This document shows positions 40,170 to 48,208 of a stretch of DNA of 64,000 nt, piece by piece. Position 1 is the first letter of the stretch, and each line of letters begins with the position of its first letter. This DNA comes from Pseudomonas taiwanensis (GTDB lineage: Bacteria > Pseudomonadota > Gammaproteobacteria > Pseudomonadales > Pseudomonadaceae), in assembly GCF_013393345.1 (NCBI RefSeq), contig NZ_QJRF01000067.1, positions 186,001 to 250,000 of the forward strand, written 5' to 3'. A program made the position numbers and the translations under genes. Under the pieces are notes generated by a model that worked only from the letters and a program-made list of their open reading frames with translations, ran no database searches and had not been told where the DNA came from.

Positions 40170-40511
40170 TCAGGGCGTACGAATGGATTGCAAGAGGTCT
40201 TCCAGTACGATGGCCTGATCTTCGGCCAGATCGATGATGTGGAAGCCCGCCCAGCAGTTGTGCTGATCTTCGCCCATGCGCGTCCACAGGCAATCGGCAC
40301 CCAGGCGGATTTCCTCCAGCCCTTCCACCCAGGTCAGGGGGACGAGCCGGCATTCCCACACCGAGTCGGCGACCAGTGACAGCTCGCTCAGCAGCATGAA
40401 GCCATCCATCGACAAATCGACGATGCGACCCAGGCGCTGTCCCGAGTGCAGATCGAATACTTCCAGCTGTAACTCTGTGGGATGGCGACTGTGCTGGCGA
40501 CGTTCTTCCAT
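40170..40511 (-). CDS. PilZ-domain protein
   Basis: A 113-aa single PilZ domain. The cyclic-di-GMP-binding signature is visible: ERRQHSRH (RxxxR region, residues 3-10), then VDLSMDGFML (D/NxSxxG, about 32-41). Binding of c-di-GMP is inferred from these motifs. It lies 20 bp downstream of the DUF1631 gene in the same direction, so the two are probably cotranscribed. No output domain is attached, so it must act through a partner. Confidence 0.85.
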   Translation of the reverse strand: MEERRQHSRHPTELQLEVFDLHSGQRLGRIVDLSMDGFMLLSELSLVADSVWECRLVPLTWVEGLEEIRLGADCLWTRMGEDQHNCWAGFHIIDLAEDQAIVLEDLLQSIRTP

Positions 40512-40531
40512 GGCGAACTCCTACGGCGGGC

Positions 40532-42835
40532 TCAGGTGGTGCGGCCGGTAAAACGCTGCAGTACCCGGTAGATGGCGCCCAGGGCGCGATCCACCAGCGG
40601 GGCACCGCGTTCCGGCGGGACCAGGCGGGCCAGTCCTTGCTCCATGTCCAGGGCCAGCTGGGTAATAGGCATGATTGCCACCCGCTGGCCACTGTGGTCG
40701 ACGAACATATAGTTGCGTGTGGTCGGGCTGTACCAGGACAGTTTGAGGATTCGGCTGTCGGGGCCATCGATGAATTCGAACCAGGTGCCGAACTCCAGGC
40801 GGGAGAGCTCCCGGATCAGCGCTTGGGCACGGTTGGAAAGGGTGACCGGGCGCGGTGTGTTGGCCAGATCCGCGTCATCACCGAGCATCTCGCCCAGCTT
40901 GCTTTCCGGCAGCGGGCTGTCGATGCGCGCGGCCACCTGGGGCTGCTGTGACTGAACGGCGTGCTGGCAGGCAACCAGGTCCTGAAGCAGGCGGCGGATA
41001 CCGTCTTCGTGGTAGCCACCGAGCAATTCCAGGCCTTTGCGCAGGTCTTCCAGCATCGGGATACGCAGCTGTTGCAGGCGGGCACGGCCGTCGGCGTCCA
41101 GCGGGGTGCCGCTCCAGGCCAACTGTTCGGCGACTTCCACCGAGCGCTGCCATTCGTTGCTGCGGTCGCCGTGGCGGAGCAGGACGAAGACCAGCACGTC
41201 GGTCCAGGTGAGTTCGAGGAAGTGCTGGATGATGCCCGGCAGTTCGCGACCGGCGAGGAATCGACCTACTGTATCGACAGCCTGCTGACGGGCGCCGAGC
41301 AGCTTGTCGCGACCTTTGGCGGCTTCCACGGCGCGCTGTTCGCGCAGCTCCACCTTGTGCCTCAGCGTGCCGACGTATTCGTTGAACTCATCCAGCAGGC
41401 TGTCGAACAGCAGCAGATCGCCACTGAACCCATGGACGACGCGCTCGACGACCCAGTGCATTTTCGCCAGCAGTCCGCGCTCCTCACCCTCGCCGGCGTA
41501 GAGCACGCCAGCCTGGGCCATGCAGTTGAGCAGCCGACGGGCCGGATGATGGTGCTGGGTGAACAGCGCCTTGTCCTGCAGGGCAACCTTGAGATAGGGC
41601 GTGTGCAGGTGGGAGAGGGCGGTCTTGTAGACGTCGGCCAGGTTGTCGTCGTCGAGGATGAAATCGAAGAGCATGCCCACCAGGTCGATCACGTCGGCTT
41701 CGTAATCGGACAGCTTCTGCTGGCCGGGCACGCTGCTGTGGCTTTCCAGTTGTTGTTGCAGGTCGGCTTTCAGGCCCTCGACCCGCTGCGGTTGGCGCAG
41801 CTTGCTGGCGAGGTCCTGGGCCGATTGCTGCTGCAGCCGGTTCAGGGCTTCGAGCAATTCGGCCGCGCTATAGGTACGGGTCGCGCCGCGCGGGGCAAAG
41901 CTGGTAATACTCGGTGTGCCGCCGGGCAACGGCGCATCGCTGTGGTGCTGGCGGCGCTCACCCAGCAACGCAGCCAGGCCGCTGAACAACTGGCCGGGAT
42001 CGCTGGGAGGCGCGCCCGTCAGATCCGGCGGGCCGCTGGGCTGAGTGCCCTGTGTCGATTGCGGCGGTTGCTCGGCGGTGGGGGGCTGCTTCGCGGTGGG
42101 CGATTGCGGCTGGGCCGCGCTGGTGGAGCGTTGCACGCCGTATTTGAGGTTGGGCAACACGCCAGCCTGGATCAGCCGCTGGTTGAGCGCCTCATAGACG
42201 CTGTCCAGGCCGTGCATTACATGCTGGTCGAAGAGCATATAGAGGATGGTCTTGATCCGCAGCGGGAACGGGCAGGGTTCCAGCGCTTCGCGGAAGGCCA
42301 CCGCTACGGCTTGTGGACCGAAGGGGTTTTCATCATCACCCAGCTTGCGCCCGCCATTGAGCACCGCCAGGCGCTGGTCGAGGGCGAACAGGGATTGCGA
42401 GCAGCGCGCCTTGACCCGGCTGACCATATTGGTGACCAGCAGGCTTTCCTCGTACTCGTCGTTTTCCATCAACTGAAGGTGGTCCGCATCCAGCTCGCTG
42501 GCCTTCAGCTCGGGTTTCAGCTTTCCACTGAGGAAGTCTTCGAAGGTCTTGGCGATGCGCTGGTGGTAAGCGCGCTCTATCTGGGGACGCTGCTTGCGGA
42601 TGTCCCGCATGCTATCGAAGAAGAGGGTCTGGACCTGGTTGTTCTCGGCCTTTTCGGCGCATTCGAACAGCGTGTCGTCCACCTGGCCGAATACGCCGGT
42701 CAGATGTTCCGCCAGCCGGTTCATGACCAGCTTGCGGCAGCTTTGTACCAATTCACCGAAGCGCGGTTGTATGCCGCGGCTGGCCAGGGTCGTCACGGGG
42801 CCGGAAGGGGGTGGAGGGCGATCCTGATTGCTCAT
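40532..42835 (-). CDS. DUF1631 family protein, paralogue 1
   Basis: A 767-aa cytoplasmic protein of the DUF1631 family (sometimes misannotated as thymidine phosphorylase). Conserved N-terminal blocks are VDDTLFECAEKAENNQVQTL and FFDSMRDIRKQRPQIERAYH. A low-complexity Gln/Pro linker lies at about 245-300. The C-terminal segment WFEFIDGPDSRILKLSWYSP continuing to YMFVDHSGQ resembles a small beta-barrel. ATG 42835 follows CAGGACAGCT; the ORF extends to 42922 without support. A second paralogue is at 56354-58627. Function unknown; pairing with a PilZ gene suggests cyclic-di-GMP biology. Confidence 0.85.
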   Translation of the reverse strand: MSNQDRPPPPSGPVTTLASRGIQPRFGELVQSCRKLVMNRLAEHLTGVFGQVDDTLFECAEKAENNQVQTLFFDSMRDIRKQRPQIERAYHQRIAKTFEDFLSGKLKPELKASELDADHLQLMENDEYEESLLVTNMVSRVKARCSQSLFALDQRLAVLNGGRKLGDDENPFGPQAVAVAFREALEPCPFPLRIKTILYMLFDQHVMHGLDSVYEALNQRLIQAGVLPNLKYGVQRSTSAAQPQSPTAKQPPTAEQPPQSTQGTQPSGPPDLTGAPPSDPGQLFSGLAALLGERRQHHSDAPLPGGTPSITSFAPRGATRTYSAAELLEALNRLQQQSAQDLASKLRQPQRVEGLKADLQQQLESHSSVPGQQKLSDYEADVIDLVGMLFDFILDDDNLADVYKTALSHLHTPYLKVALQDKALFTQHHHPARRLLNCMAQAGVLYAGEGEERGLLAKMHWVVERVVHGFSGDLLLFDSLLDEFNEYVGTLRHKVELREQRAVEAAKGRDKLLGARQQAVDTVGRFLAGRELPGIIQHFLELTWTDVLVFVLLRHGDRSNEWQRSVEVAEQLAWSGTPLDADGRARLQQLRIPMLEDLRKGLELLGGYHEDGIRRLLQDLVACQHAVQSQQPQVAARIDSPLPESKLGEMLGDDADLANTPRPVTLSNRAQALIRELSRLEFGTWFEFIDGPDSRILKLSWYSPTTRNYMFVDHSGQRVAIMPITQLALDMEQGLARLVPPERGAPLVDRALGAIYRVLQRFTGRTT

Positions 42836-42951
42836 AGCTGTCCTGTAGGGAGACAGGCCGCGACCACGACCTGTAACGATCTCACCACGGCTCAGGTATA
42901 GCACTCGGACGGCCATCTGCAAATCATTGTAGGAATTCGTTTTTTTAGGGG

Positions 42952-42979
42952 TTGACAGGGCGTTCGCTATCCGTAAAAT
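42952..42979 (+). promoter_or_regulatory. Strong sigma-70 promoter of the tRNA cluster
   Basis: A consensus TTGACA (42952-42957), 16-bp spacer and TAAAAT (42974-42979), followed by a GC-rich discriminator GGCGCGCC. That discriminator type is associated with stringent control of stable RNA promoters. It drives tRNA-Asn, tRNA-Pro and tRNA-Lys. Confidence 0.8.
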
Positions 42980-43040
42980 GGCGCGCCTCTGAAGCGCTAA
43001 ACCAAAACGGTGAAGCGAATAAGAGTTGGAAGATCGAAGT

Positions 43041-43116
43041 TCCGCGATAGCTCAGTCGGTAGAGCAAATGACTGTTAATCATTGGGTCCCTGGTTCGAGT
43101 CCAGGTCGCGGAGCCA
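43041..43116 (+). tRNA. tRNA-Asn (GTT)
   Basis: 76 nt. The acceptor stem TCCGCGA pairs with TCGCGGA, followed by encoded GCCA. Anticodon GTT sits in the loop of ATGACTGTTAATCAT, and the T-arm has GGTTCGAGTCC. It is first of three tandem tRNAs. Confidence 0.97.
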
Positions 43117-43125
43117 ACTTCCAGA

Positions 43126-43202
43126 CGGGGTATAGCGCAGTCCGGTAGCGCGCCTGCTTTGGGAGCAGGATGTCGGGAGTTCGAATCTCTCTACCCCGAC
43201 CA
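43126..43202 (+). tRNA. tRNA-Pro (TGG)
   Basis: 77 nt. The acceptor CGGGGTA pairs with TACCCCG, and ACCA is encoded. The anticodon stem CCTGC/GCAGG encloses TTTGGGA, so the anticodon is TGG. Confidence 0.97.
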
Positions 43203-43211
43203 CCTCATTTT

Positions 43212-43287
43212 GGGTCGTTAGCTCAGTCGGTAGAGCAGTTGGCTTTTAACCAATTGGTCGTAGGTTCGAATCCTACACGACCCACCA
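43212..43287 (+). tRNA. tRNA-Lys (TTT)
   Basis: 76 nt. The acceptor GGGTCGT pairs with ACGACCC, and ACCA is encoded. The anticodon TTT lies in TTGGCTTTTAACCAA. It is the last tRNA before a terminator. Confidence 0.97.
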
Positions 43288-43292
43288 TACAA

Positions 43293-43346
43293 GACCTCTC
43301 GAGAGGTCCGAAGAAGCGGTAAGGCGAAAGCCTTACCGCTTTTTTG
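43293..43346 (+). terminator. Terminator of the tRNA cluster
   Basis: AAGCGGTAAGGC-GAA-GCCTTACCGCTTTTTT (43313-43346) is a long perfect stem with a T-run. Immediately upstream GACCTCTC/GAGAGGTC (43293-43308) is a perfect 16-bp palindrome that may serve in tRNA 3' processing or as part of the terminator. Confidence 0.9.
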
Positions 43347-43391
43347 TTTTCCCGGAAAAAATGCGTGTATGGGGAAGGGCGGGCTGGGTCT

Positions 43392-43444
43392 GTAGGAGCC
43401 AGCTTGCTGGCGAAGCCGGGATTCCCTGGCAAGCCAGCCCCTAC
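43392..43444. repeat. REPIN (inverted REP doublet)
   Basis: GTAGGAGCCAGCTTGCTGGC and the inverse GGCAAGCCAGCCCCTAC, 53 bp in total, between the tRNA terminator and ndh. Confidence 0.8.
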
Positions 43445-43493
43445 GGGCAATGCAGCCTTGTCATTCGTAGATTGGAATCGGGCGAGGCGCCTT

Positions 43494-43548
43494 GTAGGAG
43501 CTTGCTGGCGAACGATGCGATGGAGTTCGCGAGCAAGCTCGCTCCTAC
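43494..43548. repeat. REPIN (inverted REP doublet)
   Basis: GTAGGAGCTTGCTGGCGAA and the inverse TTCGCGAGCAAGCTCGCTCC-TAC, 55 bp, just beyond the ndh stop. The left REP lacks the usual CAG/GAG repeat and looks partly deleted. Confidence 0.8.
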
Positions 43549-43575
43549 TAGTGTGAATGGCGGTTCGGGCGTGCC

Positions 43576-44874
43576 TCAGTGAAGCTTCAGGCGAGGATCG
43601 GTGCTGCGGCCGATGCGATCGCTCAGCATCAGCAGGCCTGTTCGGAAGGCGCCGTAGAGCGCCATCTGGTGCATGCGATACAGCGAGATGTAGAACATCC
43701 GCGCCAACCAGCCTTCGAGTTTCACGCTACCCATGAGGTTGCCCATCAAGTTGCCGACGGCGCTGAAGCTCGACAGCGAAATCAGCGAGCCGTAGTCCTT
43801 GTACTGATAGTCAGGCAATGGCTGGTCCTGCAGTCGTAACTTGAACGACTTCACCAGCAGCGAGGCCTGCTGGTGCGCGGCCTGCGCGCGAGGTGGCACG
43901 TTGCGTTCGGAGCCGTCGCCCATGGGGCAGGCGGCGCAGTCGCCAAAGGCGAAGATGTCGTCGTCGCGAGTGGTTTGCAGAGTCGGGCGCACAACGAGCT
44001 GGTTGATGCGGTTGCTCTCCAGTCCATCCAGGTCCTTGAGGAATCCCGGGGCGCGAATACCCGCAGCCCAGACCTTGAGGCTGGCGGGAATATTCTCGCC
44101 TTGGGCGGTAAGCAGGCCCTCAGCGGTTACCTCCTTCACTGCCGCGCCGGTCAACACGGTGACGCCAAGCTTCTCCAGGGTACGGTGCACCGGCGCGCTG
44201 ATGCGTTCCGGCAGTGCTGGAAGAACGCGTGGGCCGGCTTCGATCAGGGTGATGCGCATGTTCTCAGGCTGGATACGATCCAGGCCATAGGCGGCCAGTT
44301 CATGGGCCGCATGATGCAGTTCTGCAGCCAGTTCGACGCCAGTTGCACCGGCACCCACGATGGCGACGCTGATCTGGTCGTTCGCGTTCTGCTGGGCATG
44401 GGCGCGCAAATAGTGGCTGAGCAGCTTGCGGTGGAAGCGTTCGGCTTGCTCGCGGGTGTCGAGGAAAATGCAGTGCTGGGCCGCGCCTTCGGTACCGAAG
44501 TCGTTGGTGGTGCTGCCTACCGCGAGGACCAGGCTGTCATAGGCCAGCTCACGGGCAGGCACCAACTCGCGCCCGTCCTCGTCATGGGTAGCGGCCAGCT
44601 GGATGACCTTGCGCTTGCGGTCGAGCCCGCTCATGCGGCCGAGCTGGAACTCGAAGTGGTTCCATTTGGCCTGGGCCACGTAGTTCAGCTCGTTCTCTGT
44701 GGAGTTCAGCGAGCCGGCGGCCACTTCATGCAGCAGGGGTTTCCAGATGTGGGTGAGGTTGGCGTCGGCCAGGACGACCTTGGCCAGGCCTTTCTTGCCG
44801 AGGGTTCTACCCAGACGGGTAGCAAGCTCCAGGCCGCCGGCGCCGCCGCCGACGATCACGATACGATGGGACAT
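43576..44874 (-). CDS. ndh: Type II NADH dehydrogenase
   Basis: A 432-aa non-proton-pumping NADH:quinone oxidoreductase. The FAD-binding motif is IVIVGGGAGGLELATRL at the N-terminus; the NADH-binding Rossmann is VAIVGAGATGVELAAEL. FAFGDCAACP and PPRAQAAHQQA are family blocks. The hydrophobic C-terminal helix region (MFYISLYRMHQMALYGAFRT) anchors it to the inner membrane. ATG 44874 (MSHRIVIVGGG) is preferred over the TTG at 44889. It is followed upstream by a small DUF3094 gene in the same direction. Confidence 0.94.
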   Translation of the reverse strand: MSHRIVIVGGGAGGLELATRLGRTLGKKGLAKVVLADANLTHIWKPLLHEVAAGSLNSTENELNYVAQAKWNHFEFQLGRMSGLDRKRKVIQLAATHDEDGRELVPARELAYDSLVLAVGSTTNDFGTEGAAQHCIFLDTREQAERFHRKLLSHYLRAHAQQNANDQISVAIVGAGATGVELAAELHHAAHELAAYGLDRIQPENMRITLIEAGPRVLPALPERISAPVHRTLEKLGVTVLTGAAVKEVTAEGLLTAQGENIPASLKVWAAGIRAPGFLKDLDGLESNRINQLVVRPTLQTTRDDDIFAFGDCAACPMGDGSERNVPPRAQAAHQQASLLVKSFKLRLQDQPLPDYQYKDYGSLISLSSFSAVGNLMGNLMGSVKLEGWLARMFYISLYRMHQMALYGAFRTGLLMLSDRIGRSTDPRLKLH

Positions 44875-44934
44875 GGGAAAGTCTCGCAAGGCTATAGGAA
44901 TTCTTTTTCGCCGAGGGCGAGCGCAGGAGGCAGC

Positions 44935-45108
44935 TCATAGCACCAGTCGGCTCAGGAGGCGGCTGAGGACGCCCAGGACGATGACGATGGCCAGTACGAT
45001 CCATAGCAGGCGCCATGGGCGGAACGGTTGGCGTTCCACCTGGTGCTGGGGAAGGTTCAGGTACTGGTCGACCTTTTGCTGGTCTTCGGGCGTCAGGCGG
45101 CTGGGCAT
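44935..45108 (-). CDS. DUF3094 family small membrane protein
   Basis: A 57-aa protein, MPSRLTPEDQQKVDQYLNLP then a basic linker and a C-terminal transmembrane helix (LLWIVLAIVIVLGVLSRLLS). It is a conserved small Pseudomonas family (DUF3094) located 60 bp upstream of ndh. The strand and start are clear from the family N-terminus. Its role is unknown; position suggests it accompanies Ndh in the membrane, but that is a guess. Confidence 0.85.
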   Translation of the reverse strand: MPSRLTPEDQQKVDQYLNLPQHQVERQPFRPWRLLWIVLAIVIVLGVLSRLLSRLVL

Positions 45109-45196
45109 GGGGGCCTCGACTCTGGAGTGGTTGGCATTCTAGCCGGCGAATTCACAGGGGCTCAACGCGCGGCGGGGGAAATTTGCGGCGTGCTTG

Positions 45197-45823
45197 TCAA
45201 AGGCCGATGCCCACATCGAAGAGAATGGTCCGGCCGAGGTTGCTGCGGAGGAAGTCCGGAGCGTCTCCATGGGCGAAGAGCACTCGGGCGAAGTTCGGTC
45301 CGATGAGCGACAGCGAACGCCAGCCCTGCCGCAAATACTCGGTCGGGGGTGGAAACGGGCTGTTGAAGTCCGGCGTGGCGCGTTTGAGATTGACGAAGGC
45401 CAGCAAATCCAGATCGCCGAGATCGAGGCCGCGCTCACCATAATTGCGTGCCTTCTTGCGCAGCGTCGGTGCCAGGCGCGCCTGGAGTTCGGCGGCGGCG
45501 ATGCGCTTTGGGCGACTTTCCCGGCGAACCAGTTGAGCGAGGGAAAACGCGCTGCGCCGTCGCTCCAGTTCAGCTCGCCATTCCTCGTTCAGACGCCGAC
45601 CTTCATCGAGCACGAAGAACACTTCGAAATTGGCTTCGCGGAACTGTACGTCCGGTGGTTCCTGCCCGGTACTGAAGTCCTCGAGTCGATAGGGCAGGTT
45701 GAGCGCCTGCAGGAGCCGCTGGCAGACCCAGCGTTCGCGTTCCCACTTGCGCGCATTCGACAGAAAGTCGTTGGCTTGCTCGGCCTGCCGCGTCAGCAGG
45801 CGCAGGTAGTCGGACTCGTTCAT
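45197..45823 (-). CDS. DUF1780 family protein
   Basis: A 208-aa protein, MNESDYLRLLTRQAEQANDF and onward, rich in Arg and Glu, matching the DUF1780 family found almost only in Pseudomonas and relatives. Conserved-looking segments are KWERERWVCQRLLQALN, PPDVQFREANFEVFFVLDEG and GPNFARVLFAHGDAP. No signal peptide or membrane helix. ATG 45823 is taken rather than the frame extension to 45895. Function unknown. Confidence 0.82.
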   Translation of the reverse strand: MNESDYLRLLTRQAEQANDFLSNARKWERERWVCQRLLQALNLPYRLEDFSTGQEPPDVQFREANFEVFFVLDEGRRLNEEWRAELERRRSAFSLAQLVRRESRPKRIAAAELQARLAPTLRKKARNYGERGLDLGDLDLLAFVNLKRATPDFNSPFPPPTEYLRQGWRSLSLIGPNFARVLFAHGDAPDFLRSNLGRTILFDVGIGL

Positions 45824-45957
45824 GCTCCGCAGCTTAGCCTCCCCGCTAGGCCCCTGGGTACCCCTGAAGTGCGGGCGGAGACGCTCTCGCGACAAATGCG
45901 CACAGCTTGACCGGCGCCTGGGCGGTGTAAACTTCCAGCAGTTGCCTGGAGCTGACC

Positions 45958-46380
45958 ATGCGCATTCGTCCCATTACCTCCGCTGACCACGCCGCCCTGC
46001 TTGATCTCTGGCGCCGCACGCCCGGAGTTCGTGTCCGCGCAGAAGATGAGCTTGAACCCTTCTGCGCCTATCTGCAGCGCAACCCGGACCTCTCCCTGGT
46101 GCTCGAGGATGACCGCGGACATCTGGCTGGGAGTCTGCTGGTAGGTCATGACGGGCGTCGCGGTTATTTGCAGCATCTGGTCGTAGACGGGCCATTTCGA
46201 GGCAAGGGCTGGGCGCGGGCCTTGTTGCAGGAAGCGCTGCGACGGCTGACCGCGCTGGGTATTCGCAAGTCCCATGTGTTCGTGCTGGAAGACGCCCCGG
46301 AGGCGCTCGCCTTCTGGCAGATGCAGCGGGGCTGGTCGGAGCGCGAGGACATTCGGGTCTACTCGACCACTGGAGATTGA
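45958..46380 (+). CDS. GNAT family N-acetyltransferase
   Basis: A 140-aa single-domain GNAT. It starts MRIRPITSADHAALLDLWRR; the acetyl-CoA loop is PFRGKGWARALLQEAL (R-G-K-G-W-A motif A), and the end AFWQMQRGWSEREDI is typical motif B. The substrate cannot be predicted. It is followed after 4 bp by a small exported protein and an overlapping membrane-protein gene, so the three may form an operon. Confidence 0.88.
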   Translation: MRIRPITSADHAALLDLWRRTPGVRVRAEDELEPFCAYLQRNPDLSLVLEDDRGHLAGSLLVGHDGRRGYLQHLVVDGPFRGKGWARALLQEALRRLTALGIRKSHVFVLEDAPEALAFWQMQRGWSEREDIRVYSTTGD

Positions 46381-46384
46381 ATCG

Positions 46385-46852
46385 ATGCGGATCTGTGTTG
46401 GCCTGTTGCTTTGCCTGCTTACCTCATTCAGTCAGGCGCTGGAAGTGGGGGAGCGCCTCGCTCCCTGGACCCTTCTGGACCAGTTCGATCAGCCTTACAG
46501 CCTCGACGAAGGACTGAAAGTGCTGCTCGTAGCCCGCGGCATGGACGGCGGGAAGCTGGTGAAATCAGCCCTGGAAGGTCAACCCAAGGGGTACCTGGAA
46601 GCGCGTAATACGGCGTTCGTGGCCGATATCAGTCGTATGCCGTCGCTTGTTTCCTCGCTCTTTGCGGTGCCGGCCATGCAGGACTACAACTATCGCGTCC
46701 TGCTGGATCGAGAATCCCGCGTCGCCAGCCGCTATCCGGGCGATGAGTCCAGCGTGCTCTGGCTGCAGCTGGACCACGGAAGGCTGATAGATCGCCAGGA
46801 GTTCCGTGACGCAGCGGCTTTACGCACGGCGCTGGAGTCTCTGGTGCCGTGA
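46385..46852 (+). CDS. Exported thioredoxin-fold-like protein without redox cysteines
   Basis: A 155-aa protein with a signal peptide (MRICVGLLLCLLTSFSQA, cut before LEVGE). The mature sequence resembles a peroxiredoxin/thioredoxin frame (ERLAPWTLLDQFDQPYSLDE, then VLLVARGMDGGKLV). The CxxC expected after the second strand is replaced by GMDGG, and no Cys remains in the mature part. Homologues in Pseudomonas carry the label FAD/FMN-containing dehydrogenase, which the sequence does not support. Its stop overlaps the next gene (GTGA). Confidence 0.75.
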   Translation: MRICVGLLLCLLTSFSQALEVGERLAPWTLLDQFDQPYSLDEGLKVLLVARGMDGGKLVKSALEGQPKGYLEARNTAFVADISRMPSLVSSLFAVPAMQDYNYRVLLDRESRVASRYPGDESSVLWLQLDHGRLIDRQEFRDAAALRTALESLVP

Positions 46853-47538
46853 TTGCTGCAGAGCTCCTGTCCACCGAAACCCTGACGCTTGGCTGGGCGA
46901 TCTACCTCCCCGTCATCGTGTGGGCGATCTGGCGTGCTCCCTGGGTCGAGCTGTTCAGCGACTCCCGACGCCAGCACCTGCTCTGCGGTACCGTGCTGGT
47001 GCTCTTCCTGCTCTGGTTGATGCGGCGGGATTTCGAGTCAGGTGTGTCCTACCACTTCATCGGCCTGACCGCGGTGACCCTGCTGCTGGATTGGCCTTTG
47101 GCGGTTCTCGGCGGCTTGGCAGCACAACTCGGCCTGTTGGCATTGGGCAAGCAGGACCTGGCGGCCCTGGGCATCAATGGTGCCTTGCTGGTGCTCCTTC
47201 CGGTCCTGGTCACCGAGCTGTGCGCCAAGTGGGTCGAGCATTACCAGCCGCGCAATCTGTTCGTGTACATCTTCTGCTGCGGATTCTTTCCAGCGGCCCT
47301 GGCGGCACTGCTTTGTGTACTGATCGGGCTTGGGTTGCTGTGGATGGATGGCGTCTTCCCCATGCCGCCCTGGCTGGAAGACTTCATCGGCTATCTCTGG
47401 CTGGTGATGTTCCCCGAGGCCTTCATCAACGGCACGGCAGTGACCGCCTTCGTGGTGTTCTGCCCGGATTGGCTGGAAACCTTCAATCGCACCCGTTACC
47501 TCCAGGCGCCCTGGAAGGACGACGACACGCCGCGCTGA
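46849..47538 (+). CDS. Polytopic membrane protein, ECF/CbiM-permease-like
   Basis: A 229-aa protein with about six transmembrane helices, starting MIAAELLSTETLTLGWAIYL from a GTG that overlaps the preceding stop. Related Pseudomonas proteins are labelled energy-coupling factor ABC transporter permease (CbiM-like). The N-terminal Met-His metal-binding residues of true CbiM/NikM are absent. No ATPase or other ECF subunit gene is adjacent. A transport role, perhaps for a metal, is only inferred. Confidence 0.72.
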   Translation: MIAAELLSTETLTLGWAIYLPVIVWAIWRAPWVELFSDSRRQHLLCGTVLVLFLLWLMRRDFESGVSYHFIGLTAVTLLLDWPLAVLGGLAAQLGLLALGKQDLAALGINGALLVLLPVLVTELCAKWVEHYQPRNLFVYIFCCGFFPAALAALLCVLIGLGLLWMDGVFPMPPWLEDFIGYLWLVMFPEAFINGTAVTAFVVFCPDWLETFNRTRYLQAPWKDDDTPR

Positions 47539-47676
47539 TTGCCCGGGATTCGCCCGTTTGATGCCATGCTGACGCATGATCTGCATCAAGTATTTCGCGG
47601 GGATGGGTTCGTAGGGTGGATGGCGCTTTTCCATTGGCTATGTCTGCGTTAGCTGTTGCCAGAGATCAGGGGCCTT

Positions 47677-47731
47677 GTAGGAGCTAGCTTGCTAGCGAAA
47701 CGGGGCCATTAGCTGGCAAGCCAGCTCCTAC
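47677..47731. repeat. REPIN (inverted REP doublet)
   Basis: GTAGGAGCTAGCTTGCTAGC and GCTGGCAAGCCAGCTCCTA(C), 55 bp, in the 250-bp gap between the membrane protein and the small gene at 47789. The same gap holds a partial GTAGGGTGGATGG repeat at 47613-47625; nothing else is recognisable there. Confidence 0.8.
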
Positions 47732-47788
47732 GGGCGCAGTCACTTGCAACACTTCATGCGGACCATTCACCAACAAGGGGCAGACAGC

Positions 47789-48004
47789 ATGGGGATTCAC
47801 GATTGGGCGAGAGCCGCATTGGGACAGAGCCTCGACACGGCAAAACGGGACGGCTTCAGTGAGGAGATGGCTCTACGCGCCTTGCTGAGCGCGGTCGTCG
47901 AGCGCAGCGCGCAACTGCGCCCGACGGACGATCTGGCTCAGGAACTGACCTTCCTGGCGGACAACCTCGACCCGGAGCGGGACTACGGTTTCATGCGCCC
48001 CTGA
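47789..48004 (+). CDS. Small conserved hypothetical protein
   Basis: A 71-aa protein, MGIHDWARAALGQSLDTAKR then a mostly helical acidic chain ending DPERDYGFMRP. ATG 47789 is preceded by AAGGGG at 8 bases; an in-frame extension upstream runs into the REPIN region. I recognise no domain. It is convergent with yacG, 3 bp between stops. Confidence 0.65.
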   Translation: MGIHDWARAALGQSLDTAKRDGFSEEMALRALLSAVVERSAQLRPTDDLAQELTFLADNLDPERDYGFMRP

Positions 48005-48007
48005 GAA

Positions 48008-48208
48008 TCAGTGCTCGCGCGGAGGCAAGTCGCCGGAGAAAAGCTCATCTTCCAGGTTGTCGCCGGGAATCGCGTGTTCCTCGGCGGCCCAGGCACCCAG
48101 ATCGATGAGCTTGCAGCGTTCGGAGCAGAAGGGGCGGGAAGGGCTTTGCGGGCCCCATTCCACCGGAGCGCCGCAAGTCGGGCACTCCACAGTGACGGGT
48201 TGACTCAT
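48008..48208 (-). CDS. yacG: DNA gyrase inhibitor YacG
   Basis: A 66-aa zinc protein that binds GyrB and inhibits gyrase in E. coli. The zinc ligands are Cys9-x2-Cys12 ([12 protein letters not shown]) and Cys28-x3-Cys32 ([16 protein letters not shown]). The acidic tail is typical. ATG 48208 overlaps the coaE stop (ATGA); GAGGCCAGCC precedes it. It is last gene of a pilB-pilC-pilD-coaE-yacG run. Confidence 0.93.
   Translation of the reverse strand: MSQPVTVECPTCGAPVEWGPQSPSRPFCSERCKLIDLGAWAAEEHAIPGDNLEDELFSGDLPPREH

Noticed and set aside
40961-42901. A 646-codon plus-strand frame opposite the first DUF1631 gene
   Set aside because: Composition is that of a shadow frame, and the minus-strand protein has a paralogue with conserved blocks at 56354-58627.
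43392-43548. Repeated palindromes that could suggest a CRISPR-like array
   Set aside because: They are REP doublets of irregular spacing with no uniform spacers and no cas genes.
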